Shown here in pieces: positions 17,823-30,144 of a DNA stretch of 64,000 nucleotides (its first letter is position 1; the number at the start of each line of letters is the position of its first letter). The position numbers were made by a program, and so were the translations under genes. The stretch is taken from positions 212,871 through 276,870 of the forward strand of contig JAQUIT010000004.1 in assembly GCA_028681335.1 (NCBI GenBank), given 5' to 3'. The DNA is from Desulfuromonadaceae bacterium. Its GTDB lineage: Bacteria; Desulfobacterota; Desulfuromonadia; Geobacterales; Pseudopelobacteraceae. The notes below the pieces were generated by a model. That model was not told where the DNA came from and did not search any database. It saw only the letters and a list, made by a program, of their open reading frames with translations.

Positions 17823-18975
17823 TGAGAATCTGCTCCCGATAGCCTTCAAGATTTCGCCTTATTTCAAGAATTGAATCACCGCCGAATTTTTCCAGCATGG
17901 CAGTGGCTAATTCGATTGCGACAACAGCCTCAGCGACCACCAGTGCAGCCGGCACAGCGCATGTATCTGAGCGTTCCACCGTTGCCTCGAAAGGTTCATG
18001 GGTTATCATATCAACCGAACGTAGTGGTGTGTACAGTGTCGGAATGGGCTTCATGGCAGCACGCACGACAATCGGCTCACCATTTGACATCCCCCCCTCA
18101 ATACCACCGGCATTATTGCTAGTGCGTTGATAGCCATCTTTGTAGAAGATTTCATCATGCACTCTTGAGCCAGGTCTGCGTGCTGCCTCAAAACCGATTC
18201 CAACCTCAACGCCCTTGATGGCCTGTATGCTCATCAGAGCCATCGCCAAACGGGCATCAAGCTTACGATCCCACTGCACATAACTTCCGAGCCCTGGGGG
18301 GGCACCAATCACCTGAATTTCAACAACCCCGCCCAACGTATCGCCGCCTGACTGAGCTGCGTCAATTGCTCTCCTCATTTCGATTTCAGCAGACGGATCA
18401 CAGCAGAACATTTCCGATGCCGCTGCCCGCTTCCACAAATTTTCCAATGGTTCCTGAGGTGTGTTTGCGCAGATGCCTCCAAGTTCAGTGACAAACCCGC
18501 CAACTTTGATGTCAAATTCAGCCAGCAACGCCTTTGCAACGGCACCAACAGCAACCCTGACAGCAGTTTCACGGGCACTGGAGCGCTCCAGCACATTACG
18601 TACATCGCGGTGGTTGTATTTCATGGCACCAGAGAGATCCGCATGCCCCGGTCGCGGACGGGTAACAGCTATTGAATCATCACGATGTTCAGGAAGGGGC
18701 GACATCTTCTCAGACCAGTTCTCCCAGTCACGATTCATCACGACCAGAGTGACAGGAGATCCGATTGTTTCTCCCCAGCGGACACCCGAAAGTAGCTGAA
18801 CGGTATCCTTTTCTATCTTCATCCGGTCTCCACGCCCATACCCCTGCTGACGCCTTGACAGTTCCAGATTTAGCGCCAACGCAGAAAGATGTATCCCTGC
18901 CGGAAGCCCTTCAATTATTGCACTCAACTGAGGGCCATGAGACTCACCAGCCGTCAGATAACGAAAAATACTCAC
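17815..18975 (-). CDS. aroC: Chorismate synthase
   Basis: A 386-residue FMN-dependent enzyme that forms chorismate from EPSP. Motifs: [66 protein letters not shown] and [19 protein letters not shown]. The GTG start follows a strong GGAGG site. It is the first gene of the run ending at gcvH, so it probably lies nearest the promoter. Only the shikimate dehydrogenase and EPSP synthase genes of the central pathway are missing from the window. Confidence 0.95.
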   Translation of the reverse strand: MSIFRYLTAGESHGPQLSAIIEGLPAGIHLSALALNLELSRRQQGYGRGDRMKIEKDTVQLLSGVRWGETIGSPVTLVVMNRDWENWSEKMSPLPEHRDDSIAVTRPRPGHADLSGAMKYNHRDVRNVLERSSARETAVRVAVGAVAKALLAEFDIKVGGFVTELGGICANTPQEPLENLWKRAAASEMFCCDPSAEIEMRRAIDAAQSGGDTLGGVVEIQVIGAPPGLGSYVQWDRKLDARLAMALMSIQAIKGVEVGIGFEAARRPGSRVHDEIFYKDGYQRTSNNAGGIEGGMSNGEPIVVRAAMKPIPTLYTPLRSVDMITHEPFEATVERSDTCAVPAALVVAEAVVAIELATAMLEKFGGDSILEIRRNLEGYREQILNA

Positions 18976-19055
18976 AAAAAAACCTCCGCAGATGATTCAA
19001 AACGAAGGCAAAGTACCATTTATGATGCGATTACGGCAAGATAAAAGAGGTTACG

Positions 19056-19937
19056 TCAATAGTACTCCTCTTGATATGATGGAACTTCGTCAAGAAAACC
19101 GGCCCGCACTTCAGCATGCTTAAGAGCCAGATCCACATCCGAGATTAAGCGCTCACGGTCTTTGGGGTAGCTGCCGGACAGGTTGAGAAAATTGGATACG
19201 TGGTTCGAACGGAGAATTGTCTTAGCCGGATGCAGATGCAGAAGCATTTCACGTGCCTCCAACATCAATTCGCGACGTGTACATTGCAGCAAGGAACGGA
19301 CAAAGTCGTCATTATGCCGATGAAACAGCGTCAAGAGTGAGAAATATTCAGGATTTACCAGATTAACCCACTCTGCGGTAGCCCTGGCATGCTGCATACT
19401 TCTTTCTCGCCCCGCCAAACCGAGTATTGCGGTGACTGAAAACTTCATGCCGGCATCACGTGCACTACGCGCCAGTTCTGCCATCCGCTCTGCACCAAAA
19501 CCCTTATTTACAGATAGCAGCGTCACATCATCCCCGGATTCCAAACCGAAGTACAAGATCTTTAAATGACGGGCACGTAGTTGAACCAACTGTTCTGCAC
19601 TCTTGGTTGTAAGACTGTTGGGAGATGCATACGAAGAAACCCGTGTCAGGCCGGGGAAAGTCGTTGCCAGCGCAGCAAGAATTGCACAGAGCGCTTCAAA
19701 TGGGTAAATCAAGGCATCGCCGTCAGCCAGAAAAACACGGTCAACACGCGATCTGTACTGAGCCGGAATTGCGCTAATTTCATCGAGAACATCTCGGAGA
19801 GGTCTTATCTGAAAACTCTTATTTTTATACATCCCGCAAAAACTGCATTTATTCTGGGAACAACCGAGTGTGATCTGAAAAATCAAGCTTCTTGCTTCAC
19901 TCGGGGGGCGAAAGAGTGGTTCAATATAGTGTGGCAC
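19056..19937 (-). CDS. Radical SAM protein of unknown substrate
   Basis: A 293-residue radical SAM enzyme with a CX4CX2C cluster motif in LGCSQNKCSFCGMY, rather than the commoner CX3CX2C. The barrel continues with VFLADGDALIYPFEAL, SSYASPNSL, LKILYFGLESGDDVTLLSVNKG and VTAILGLAGRERS, which resembles the Elp3/HemN-like branch. The C-terminal third is helical and has no extra cluster. I place the start at a GTG (VPHYIEPLF) preceded by AAAAGGA just past the upstream stop. A longer reading would overlap the neighbour by 59 nt. The gene follows a small outer-membrane protein; no pathway is suggested. Confidence 0.75.
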   Translation of the reverse strand: MPHYIEPLFRPPSEARSLIFQITLGCSQNKCSFCGMYKNKSFQIRPLRDVLDEISAIPAQYRSRVDRVFLADGDALIYPFEALCAILAALATTFPGLTRVSSYASPNSLTTKSAEQLVQLRARHLKILYFGLESGDDVTLLSVNKGFGAERMAELARSARDAGMKFSVTAILGLAGRERSMQHARATAEWVNLVNPEYFSLLTLFHRHNDDFVRSLLQCTRRELMLEAREMLLHLHPAKTILRSNHVSNFLNLSGSYPKDRERLISDVDLALKHAEVRAGFLDEVPSYQEEYY

Positions 19938-19956
19938 GTCAAATATCCTTTTAAAA

Positions 19957-20394
19957 TCAGAATTTGATATCCAAACCGATGCCGATTGATTGCGGTGTTT
20001 CCCTGGCGTCGCCAAGTGACTTTTCAGGAGGTAAGGAGAGATATTTATAATCCAGCTTCAGGGTAAGACCGGTATCAAGAAAATAGCTGAAGCCGACCTG
20101 GGCAGCGATCCCTGTTCTGAGGTTTGTTATATCACCAGTTCTAGAATCCGGTTGATAGGTGTAGGCAAGCCCTGTACCAAAGTATGGCAGGAAATCTTTT
20201 GCAACTTTAAATCCATATTTAGCTGTTAAAACAGAATGTTCCGAGATTTTCGGATCAGGCGGGGTCATAGCCAGTGTCGCCCCACCCAGCGAAAGTCCTT
20301 CAACCGGTTCGTCTGCAGAAGCTGTTGAAGCATACAATTGCATAACTAAAGAAATAAACAGTAGTGCTGCAGCATATTTCAGCAGGTTATTCAT
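19957..20394 (-). CDS. Small outer-membrane beta-barrel protein
   Basis: A 145-residue protein with a signal peptide (NNLLKYAAALLFISLVMQLYAST, cut near residue 28). After it come amphipathic strands typical of an OmpW/OmpA-like barrel: SVLTAKYGFKVAKDFLPYFGTGLAYTY, LRTGIAAQVGFSYFL, GLTLKLDYKYLSL and a C-terminal GIGLDIKF ending in Phe, the usual BAM signal. Short for an 8-strand barrel. The ATG at 20394 is preferred over a TTG eight codons upstream because the signal peptide then begins normally. The role is unknown. Confidence 0.7.
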   Translation of the reverse strand: MNNLLKYAAALLFISLVMQLYASTASADEPVEGLSLGGATLAMTPPDPKISEHSVLTAKYGFKVAKDFLPYFGTGLAYTYQPDSRTGDITNLRTGIAAQVGFSYFLDTGLTLKLDYKYLSLPPEKSLGDARETPQSIGIGLDIKF

Positions 20395-20435
20395 TCTAAC
20401 GCACCGATACTCTTTCAAAAACTGGCATCAGTTGT

Positions 20436-21284
20436 TCAGGACTGTAGTGATTTTCTGGCCAGTGTGCGTTGGTATAAAATTCTTGCATAATCGATCTCAC
20501 GCATAACACCATTAACATCAGCCGGGGTAGTGCTCTGTTCAAAAGAGCCGGTCAATTCAGAAGTAGTGCTAAGCTTGCCACTCGCATAGAGTTTCCATAT
20601 TTCCTTACCATAATCGGTAGTAATAAGTTCAGGAGCAAAGCGACCAAAATAAGCAGTTATGTTTTCAACATCGCGTTCGAGCATGATGCGGGCGTTGTTA
20701 TTACCAGAAGCATTGACAGCCTGTGGTAGGTCAATAATTACCAGACCATCGCTGCCAACAAGCACATTATACTCGGAAAGGTCTCCATGGATAATCCCGG
20801 CACACAGCATAAGAACAATACTTTGAATCAATTCAAGATAATATTCACGTGCCTTGGCTTCGCTCAAGCGGAGATCATTAAGTCGTGGAGCCGCACAACC
20901 TTCAGCATCAACAACAAATTCCATCAACAAAACACCATCGACATAATCATAAACCTGCGGAACCCTCACCCCTGCATCTGCAAGTGTCCTGAGGGCATCG
21001 ACCTCTGAGTTTTTCCAGGCGGCCTCAGTTTCCTTGCGTCCATACTTGGTATTCTTTTGCATAGCCCGGGTCTGACGACTGTTTCGCCCCTTACGCCCTT
21101 CCTGATACTGGGCCAGTTGACTAAAGCTGCGCGTGCGTGCTTCTTTATACACCTTGGCGCAGCAGAGCTTCCCCTTTGACTGAACAACGTAAACATCCGC
21201 TTCCTTGCCACTCATCAACCGTGAGACAACTTCATCCACAAGACCGTTGCGTACAAGTGTTTCAAAACATTGAGGCGCCTTCAT
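20436..21284 (-). CDS. RIO-type atypical protein kinase
   Basis: A 282-residue kinase of the RIO1 group. ATP site: LMSGKEADVYVVQSKGKLCCAKVYKEA. The catalytic loop is IIHGDLSEYNVLV and the metal-binding loop IIDLPQAV, with all expected Asp and Asn residues present. The RIO-specific flexible loop spans about residues 50-85 (RSFSQLAQYQEGRKGRNSRQ). RIO1 kinases act on ribosome assembly in eukaryotes and archaea; bacterial members are found in several phyla and their role is unclear. It lies 41 nt upstream of the barrel gene and may head a unit with it and the radical SAM gene. Confidence 0.85.
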   Translation of the reverse strand: MKAPQCFETLVRNGLVDEVVSRLMSGKEADVYVVQSKGKLCCAKVYKEARTRSFSQLAQYQEGRKGRNSRQTRAMQKNTKYGRKETEAAWKNSEVDALRTLADAGVRVPQVYDYVDGVLLMEFVVDAEGCAAPRLNDLRLSEAKAREYYLELIQSIVLMLCAGIIHGDLSEYNVLVGSDGLVIIDLPQAVNASGNNNARIMLERDVENITAYFGRFAPELITTDYGKEIWKLYASGKLSTTSELTGSFEQSTTPADVNGVMREIDYARILYQRTLARKSLQS

Positions 21285-21542
21285 ATAGTAACAACCACAA
21301 CTAAAATAGACTTAAATTGGTACATATAACGCTTCCTTTACTTAGGGTTCTGCGAACTACGCAAATAAACTGTTATTTTTTTTGTACTTTACCATTTCTA
21401 CACCGATAACGGAAGTCGATAAGTAGATTTCAATACAATGCCCGCATGTAACAGTATAACGTTCTTTATGTAACGTGTCCCACAGCCACCTTTTTTATCA
21501 ACAGCTCAGTAGATACGTTTAAAAGGTTATGGTGAATACATA
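21285..21542. other. AT-rich intergenic region upstream of the RIO kinase
   Basis: About 260 nt without a credible ORF. It must contain the RIO kinase promoter on the minus strand. Short palindromes such as GTTC-TGC-GAAC at 21347-21357 are visible, but I can assign none. Confidence 0.4.
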
Positions 21543-21592
21543 ATTAAAAACATGAAAGGCCCGATGTGCATCCACCGGGCCTTTCATGTTGC
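21543..21592 (-). terminator. Terminator of the kor operon
   Basis: Minus-strand arms CATGAAAGGCCCG and CGGGCCTTTCATG enclose a short loop and are followed by TTTTTAATTA, immediately after the korC stop. Confidence 0.88.
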
Positions 21593-21612
21593 TTGTTGAT
21601 CAATGTTACCGC

Positions 21613-22161
21613 TTAGACGCTGGCAGCAAGAGCCTTTTCATAACCGATGCTGAATGCCTTTTTGTTCAACTCAATAAATGCCTCGGGAACACTGGAAAGG
21701 ACGGCCTTTTCAGCATTTTCACGGCTAACCTGACCGGTCAATGCAACCATCGCACCCAGGGCAACAATATTGGCAACAATCTCACGACCAACATCAGTTT
21801 TGGCTGTGTTAATGATCGGGAAAGAGACAATTTTGAAATTACCCGTTGCAGGCAGTTTTGTAACAAGATCAGAATCGACCAAAAGAATTCCGCCCTCTTT
21901 CAGGTCGTGTGTGTACTTGTCGCAAGCTTCCTGAGTCATAGCCAGCAAAGCATCTACCGTTGTGGCTTTCGGATAATCGATCGGGCCATCAGAAATAATA
22001 ACTTCTGATTTTGATGAACCACCACGAGCTTCAGGCCCGTAGCTCTGCGACTGAACAGCCTGCTTCCCTTCATAAATCGAAGCGGCTTTAGCCATAATAA
22101 TTCCGGCGGTGATCAGACCCTGTCCACCTGAACCGGAAAATCTGAGTTCATATCTTGACAT
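21613..22161 (-). CDS. korC: 2-oxoglutarate:ferredoxin oxidoreductase, gamma subunit
   Basis: A 182-residue gamma subunit of the 2-oxoacid:acceptor oxidoreductase family. It starts MSRYELRFSGSGGQGLITAG with a good AAGGAGCG site, and continues QSQSYGPEARGGSSKSEVIIS, the typical dimer-interface and CoA-side segment, and LLAMTQEACDKY. Together with KorA, KorB and the ferredoxin-like KorD it oxidises 2-oxoglutarate to succinyl-CoA, passing electrons to ferredoxin. It is the last gene of the TCA block. Assignment to 2-oxoglutarate rather than another 2-oxoacid rests on the icd-mdh neighbourhood. Confidence 0.9.
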   Translation of the reverse strand: MSRYELRFSGSGGQGLITAGIIMAKAASIYEGKQAVQSQSYGPEARGGSSKSEVIISDGPIDYPKATTVDALLAMTQEACDKYTHDLKEGGILLVDSDLVTKLPATGNFKIVSFPIINTAKTDVGREIVANIVALGAMVALTGQVSRENAEKAVLSSVPEAFIELNKKAFSIGYEKALAASV

Positions 22162-22189
22162 GAATATATCGCTCCTTTTCCTGTAATTG

Positions 22190-23011
22190 TTACTTGGCAG
22201 CCTGGGCACGCTCAATAACTTTAGCGTACTCGGCAGTATACTCAGGCTTGGTTTCATCCTTGTAAAGAACACCAGTCAGAACTTTGCCCTGAAGCTGTTC
22301 AGCAGTCATTTTTTCGGCTGCTTTAACAGGAACAGCAACGTCCTTAAGACGATTCATCATCTCAATAACAGACTTGTACTTGTTGCGACGACCGTAAGTA
22401 GTCGGGCAGTCATCGAGAATCTCAACAACTGAGAAGCCTTTGTGCTGAATAGCTTCTGCAATCAGTTTATCAATCTGGTTGGCATGAAATGCTGTACCGC
22501 GGGCAACAAAAGTAGCACCGGCACCAATAGCCAGTTTTGCAATATCAAAACCTGGATCCGGGTTACCGTATGGTGTTGTAGAGGCCTTGTGGCCGGTAGG
22601 TGTGCATGGAGAGAACTGGCCACCTGTCATACCGTAAATGTAGTTGTTCATGATGATATACGTCATGTTGATGTTACGACGACATGCGTGGATGAAGTGA
22701 TTACCACCGATAGCGGTACCGTCTCCATCGCCGCCAACCAGAATAACATTCATTTCAGGCTTTGCCATTTTAACACCAGTTGCAAAAGCAGCAGCACGAC
22801 CATGGGCAGTGTGCAGCGTACAGCAATCGATATATCCTGGAAGGCGTGAAGCACAGCCGATACCGGAGACAACAGCAGTCTCTTCTTTTTTGAGGTTAAG
22901 CGTGTCCATCGCCCGAATAAGACCCTTCATGACGATACCGTGGCCGCAGCCAGGGCACCAGATGTGAGGCAACTTGCCGGGGCGAATCCATTTATCATAA
23001 TCAAATGCCAT
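22190..23011 (-). CDS. korB: 2-oxoglutarate:ferredoxin oxidoreductase, beta subunit
   Basis: A 273-residue thiamine-diphosphate subunit. The cluster Cys begin in HIWCPGCGHGIV, with another in GIGCASRLPGY. The ThDP/Mg motif is GGDGDGTAIGGNHFIHACRR ending in IIMNNYIYGMTGGQ. Two nucleotides separate it from korA and 28 from korC. The ribosome site AAGGAGG overlaps the korA stop. Together these indicate tightly coupled expression of the complex. Confidence 0.94.
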   Translation of the reverse strand: MAFDYDKWIRPGKLPHIWCPGCGHGIVMKGLIRAMDTLNLKKEETAVVSGIGCASRLPGYIDCCTLHTAHGRAAAFATGVKMAKPEMNVILVGGDGDGTAIGGNHFIHACRRNINMTYIIMNNYIYGMTGGQFSPCTPTGHKASTTPYGNPDPGFDIAKLAIGAGATFVARGTAFHANQIDKLIAEAIQHKGFSVVEILDDCPTTYGRRNKYKSVIEMMNRLKDVAVPVKAAEKMTAEQLQGKVLTGVLYKDETKPEYTAEYAKVIERAQAAK

Positions 23012-23013
23012 GG

Positions 23014-24147
23014 TTATTTAACCTCCTTGATCTTAGCGAGAATCTGGTCAGGGTTGATAGGCTCTCCATCAACACGGAATATTCCGAGGACTGGAACCTT
23101 ACCTTGTGCGCAACGCTCAAGTTCAAGTGAGCACATACCAAGATTCATTTCAGGAATTACAATACCTTTGACTCTGCTTGCCAAAGCTTTAATTTGCTTG
23201 TCAGGAAATGGCCAGAATGTCTTGATACGGAACATACCGGCTTTGATCCCCTGCTCACGAGCAACATTGACAGCATAACGGGCAGATCTAGACGTAGAAC
23301 CGTATGCAACCACGACGACTTCAGCGTCATCAAGCATATATTCTTCGAATGTAACGATATCGTCGATATTTGCATCTACTTTACGAATCTGGCGCTCTTC
23401 TTCAGCCTGTACAACATCGGCCTTAGTAGTAGGGAAGCCGTCCTGCATTTTATTGAGGCCGGTTACATGGAACTTGTAGCCGGAACCAAAAGATGCCAGT
23501 GGTGGTACATCGCCGAAGCTGGTGTCGTAAGGTTTGTACTGTTCAGGTGGAACAGTTGGTGATTTGCGTGGGACGACTTCTATTTCGCCCTTTTCAGGGA
23601 AAACAACGCGTTCACGCATGTGAGCGACGATCTCGTCAGGCATAACCATAACGGGAGTACGATATTTTTCGGCCAGATTGAAGGCACGAATCATCTCTTC
23701 ATATGTTTCCTGTACGGAAGCAGGGGTCAGACAGATTGCAGGGTGGTCACCATGTGTACCCCACTTGGCTGCCATGACATCTGACTGCGAAGGGCCTGTT
23801 GGCATACCGGTCGAAGGGCCACCACGCATGACGTTATAGATAACGCATGGAATTTCGGCGATGCAACCATAACCGATCAATTCCTGCTTAAGGGAAAGAC
23901 CAGGGCCGGAGGTTGAGGTACATACTTTTGCACCGGCAAGTGATGCACCAAGAATTGTTGCCATGGCGGCAATCTCATCTTCCATCTGCATGAATTTCCC
24001 GCCAATCTTGGGTAATTCAGCTGACAGTACTTCAGAAACTTCTGTCGAGGGGGTAATCGGATAACCTGCAAAGAAGTCACACCCGGCGTATAATGCACCA
24101 TGTGCGGCTGCTTCATTACCCTGAAGAAACGCTACTTTTTTGGACAC
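23014..24147 (-). CDS. korA: 2-oxoglutarate:ferredoxin oxidoreductase, alpha subunit
   Basis: A 377-residue subunit containing the pyrimidine-binding domain: GNEAAAHGALYAGCDFFAGYPITPSTEV, MQMEDEIAAMATILGASLAG, TSTSGPGLSLKQELIGYG and RGGPSTGMPTGPSQSDV. C-terminal domain (about 250-377) has VVVAYGSTSRSARYAVN. The lack of a fused gamma domain matches the four-subunit kor arrangement of Geobacter-type bacteria. Confidence 0.93.
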   Translation of the reverse strand: MSKKVAFLQGNEAAAHGALYAGCDFFAGYPITPSTEVSEVLSAELPKIGGKFMQMEDEIAAMATILGASLAGAKVCTSTSGPGLSLKQELIGYGCIAEIPCVIYNVMRGGPSTGMPTGPSQSDVMAAKWGTHGDHPAICLTPASVQETYEEMIRAFNLAEKYRTPVMVMPDEIVAHMRERVVFPEKGEIEVVPRKSPTVPPEQYKPYDTSFGDVPPLASFGSGYKFHVTGLNKMQDGFPTTKADVVQAEEERQIRKVDANIDDIVTFEEYMLDDAEVVVVAYGSTSRSARYAVNVAREQGIKAGMFRIKTFWPFPDKQIKALASRVKGIVIPEMNLGMCSLELERCAQGKVPVLGIFRVDGEPINPDQILAKIKEVK

Positions 24148-24168
24148 TGTTCATTTCCTCCTGTAGAT

Positions 24169-24366
24169 TTATTCGGTTATGACTTTGATAGCGAAGTCAG
24201 GACAACGCAATTCGCACTGCATGCAACTGATACAGGCTTCAAGATTTTTGACAGAGGCATAAAAGCCCTTCATCTCGAGAACGTCCTTAGGGCAGAACTC
24301 AACACAGATATGGCACCCCTTGCAGTACTTCTCAATGATCTCAATTTTCGGTAATTTTTTTTCCAT
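24169..24366 (-). CDS. korD: 2-oxoglutarate:ferredoxin oxidoreductase, delta (ferredoxin) subunit
   Basis: A 65-residue protein with two [4Fe-4S] motifs: CKGCHICVEFCP and CISCMQCELRCP. It carries electrons from the active site to free ferredoxin. AGGAGTCTTTCTAAG precedes the ATG; the longer upstream reading crosses a large hairpin and is rejected. First of the four kor genes. Confidence 0.92.
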   Translation of the reverse strand: MEKKLPKIEIIEKYCKGCHICVEFCPKDVLEMKGFYASVKNLEACISCMQCELRCPDFAIKVITE

Positions 24367-24418
24367 CTTAGAAAGACTCCTTTTTCCGTAATAAAAGGTG
24401 GTAAATACAGGCTCCAGA

Positions 24419-24463
24419 AAGTAGCAAAAGAAGGGCGATGACTCCACCCTTCTTTTGCTACTT
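24419..24463 (-). promoter_or_regulatory. Large perfect hairpin between mdh and korD
   Basis: A 17-bp perfect stem whose core arms are GTAGCAAAAGAAGGG and CCCTTCTTTTGCTAC, with an 11-nt loop. On the minus strand only a weak U-tract (TTTCT) follows, so it may be a leaky terminator or an mRNA processing/stability element separating mdh from korDABC. Confidence 0.65.
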
Positions 24464-24484
24464 CCAGAGACCTGGAATCAAACT

Positions 24485-25510
<1,026 letters not shown>

Positions 25511-26923
25511 TTACATATTTTCAATCAGTGCATCGGCAAAACCTGAACAGGACAGCAACGTAGCACCCTGCATCATTCTTTCAAAATCATATGTGACACG
25601 CTTCTGACCAATAGTTCTGTCAAGAGTTTTTACGATGATATCGGCAGCTTCCTGCCAGCCAAGATATTCGAGCATCATAACACCTGATAGAATAACTGAG
25701 CCAGGATTAACTTTATCAAGATTTGCATATTTTGGTGCTGTACCGTGCGTAGCCTCAAATATTGCATGACCCGTTACATAGTTTATATTGGCTCCCGGTG
25801 CTATACCGATGCCGCCTACCTGAGCTGCCAATGCGTCTGACAGGAGATCACCTTCAAGATTCATGGCTGCAACGACATCGAATTCTTTGGCACGGGTAAG
25901 AACCTGCTGAAACGTTATATCAGCAATAGTATCCTTAATCATCAGTAGCTTTTTCAGCTGTCCATTGCCGTGGGTCGGCAGCAATTTAAGTGCAGCTTCA
26001 ACCTCGGCGCGAATCGTTTCCTGCTGGTGTGAAGACATCACGTCATAACCAGGATCTACCATCTTTGCATTTTCTTCAATAGACAGAGTTGGATTCCGAT
26101 CCTGATTATTAATTATCCATGATTCACGTTCGGTTACAACTCTCGAACGAAACTCGGTTGTTGCAAGTGCATATCCCCAATCCTTGAAAGCACCCTCAGT
26201 GAACTTCATGATATTGCCCTTGTGAACAATAGTCACTGATTTGCGCTTATGATCCAATGCGTACTGAATCGAAGCACGTATCAAACGCTCAGACCCGTTT
26301 CTGGATATTGGTTTTATACCTATTGACGAACTCTCCGGAAAACGGATTTTGCTGACGCCCATTTCGTTAACAAGAAATTTTATGACTTTTTCACATTCGA
26401 CAGTTCCGGTCATCCACTCTATACCGGCATAGATGTCTTCGCAGTTTTCACGAAAAATAACCATGTCGACATCCTCCGGTTTTTTTACCGGAGTAGGAAC
26501 ACCCTGGAAATAACGGATTGGACGCAGGCATGTGTAGAGATCAAGAATCTGCCTGAGAGCCACATTAAGCGAGCGAATACCGCCGCCTATTGGCGTTGTC
26601 AGAGGCCCTTTGATCCCAACAAGAAATTCCTTGAATGCCTGAATAGTTTCTTCCGGCAGCCAGGCTTTGTCCCCCATTTCATGACGGAATCTGTTAAAGG
26701 GTTTTTCACCGGCATACACTTCCATCCAGCTTATTTTCTTTGAGCCGCCGTAGGCTTTACCTACGGCGGCGTCAAAAACACGAACTGAAGCTTTCCAGAT
26801 ATCCAGACCGGTACCGTCACCTTCAATATAGGGAATAATCGGATTGTCCGGCACATTAAGCATGCCGTCACTTCCCATGGTGATTTTTTCCCCTGCGGGG
26901 ACAGTAACGTATGTGTATTCCAT
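25511..26923 (-). CDS. icd: NADP-dependent isocitrate dehydrogenase (dimeric, Icd type)
   Basis: A 470-residue enzyme similar to E. coli Icd ([48 protein letters not shown]). The Ser in GGGIRSLNV is the substrate-binding and phosphorylation site. HGTAPKYA keeps the Lys-Tyr pair that selects NADP in E. coli. It is about 55 residues longer than the E. coli protein because of an insertion after the GYALATTEF region (residues about 245-300), as in some other bacteria. It forms a run with idh upstream and mdh downstream. A second, unrelated IDH is encoded next door. Confidence 0.94.
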   Translation of the reverse strand: MEYTYVTVPAGEKITMGSDGMLNVPDNPIIPYIEGDGTGLDIWKASVRVFDAAVGKAYGGSKKISWMEVYAGEKPFNRFRHEMGDKAWLPEETIQAFKEFLVGIKGPLTTPIGGGIRSLNVALRQILDLYTCLRPIRYFQGVPTPVKKPEDVDMVIFRENCEDIYAGIEWMTGTVECEKVIKFLVNEMGVSKIRFPESSSIGIKPISRNGSERLIRASIQYALDHKRKSVTIVHKGNIMKFTEGAFKDWGYALATTEFRSRVVTERESWIINNQDRNPTLSIEENAKMVDPGYDVMSSHQQETIRAEVEAALKLLPTHGNGQLKKLLMIKDTIADITFQQVLTRAKEFDVVAAMNLEGDLLSDALAAQVGGIGIAPGANINYVTGHAIFEATHGTAPKYANLDKVNPGSVILSGVMMLEYLGWQEAADIIVKTLDRTIGQKRVTYDFERMMQGATLLSCSGFADALIENM

Positions 26924-26978
26924 CTAGCTCACTGTGTGCATTACTATAAGTTATGAAAGAGCTGAGAGCCTGTCCTTG

Positions 26979-29219
<2,241 letters not shown>

Positions 29220-29362
29220 TTAGTTTTAATACTATATAGCCAAAGGCTCTATGCAAACAGTGCTTCTAACTGTAACCGGACCGAACCAAATGAGTGCTTC
29301 TAACAGGCTGCTTTTTAATAAGACTATATACATATAACGATACTTTACAGCCACGATAAAAA

Positions 29363-29399
29363 TTTTGTATACAGTATACAAAACACTTTTGACTGTCAA
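29363..29399 (-). promoter_or_regulatory. Promoter and palindromic operator upstream of idh
   Basis: A 21-bp perfect palindrome at 29363-29383 (core TTGTATACAGTATACAA) lies 150 nt upstream of idh. On the minus strand TTGACA (29399-29394) is followed after 15 nt by TATACT (29378-29373), which lies inside the palindrome. The form resembles binding sites of GntR-family regulators (TTGTATACAA-like). A repressor bound here would block the -10 box. Confidence 0.6.
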
Positions 29400-29452
29400 G
29401 GGAAAATAGGCTAAAGGCTGGTGGTTATAGGTACTGCGAGCAGTTATGGATA

Positions 29453-30142
29453 TCAGTTGTTTTTATTGGAGTAGCGGCGTGCCTCAACAGCTTCGTCATG
29501 GCTGAAATTGCGCGGTATGACAAAGACCTGGCCTGGCCAGAGCTGTTTTGGGTTGCGTATCTGGTCACGATTAGCGCGATAGATGATTGGCCAGAGCGTT
29601 GAATCGTTATATATCTCTGTTCGGGCGGAAATCTGCGGCAGTGTTTCGCCGCGACGGACAGTATAAGAATTTGGTAGTGAGGGGGCGTTTTCTTTGCTCT
29701 TCTTCTGCGCAGCTCTGGCGGCCTCCGCGGCCTGAGCCGCCTGCTGTTTCCTCAGGCGTATTTCAGCTTCTGCTGCGGCACGCATCAGCTGCTCTTCCTC
29801 GGCTTTCGCAGCGAGGTCAGCTATACGTTGCTGCCTTTCTGCGGCAAGAACTTTTTTAGCCTGTTGAATTTCAGAGTGCAGTATATCTGCCTTCTGAAAG
29901 GCCAGTTGATAATAAACGTCTGCACCCTTGTCATCTTCACGAACATGATAGAGCGCTTCACCATGCTCAAACGTCTCGAGCAGACTCCGGTACTCCTGCG
30001 GAAACATTATCGGAGCTTGCATGACGCCAAGATCCTCAACCAAGGGAGCTACCTTGCTGCGCCACGAAGGGGTTGAAGCAGAACAGGCCGCAAGCATTGC
30101 ACCCAACAGTATGCAAACAGCCTGGCGGCCTGTTCTAAACAT
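29453..30142 (-). CDS. LysM-domain lipoprotein
   Basis: A 229-residue protein with a lipoprotein signal: a hydrophobic stretch ending in the lipobox LAAC (Cys about residue 20). Residues about 80-145 form an Ala/Glu/Arg/Gln-rich coiled coil (AKKVLAAERQQRIADLAAKA and on). A LysM domain follows at about 155-215 (YTVRRGETLPQISARTEIYNDSTLWPIIYRANRDQI, then PGQVFVIP), which binds peptidoglycan. Predicted to be membrane anchored and to contact the cell wall. It starts 2 nt after the aspS stop; the link to aspS is probably only transcriptional. Confidence 0.83.
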   Translation of the reverse strand: MFRTGRQAVCILLGAMLAACSASTPSWRSKVAPLVEDLGVMQAPIMFPQEYRSLLETFEHGEALYHVREDDKGADVYYQLAFQKADILHSEIQQAKKVLAAERQQRIADLAAKAEEEQLMRAAAEAEIRLRKQQAAQAAEAARAAQKKSKENAPSLPNSYTVRRGETLPQISARTEIYNDSTLWPIIYRANRDQIRNPKQLWPGQVFVIPRNFSHDEAVEARRYSNKNN

Positions 30143-30144
30143 GA

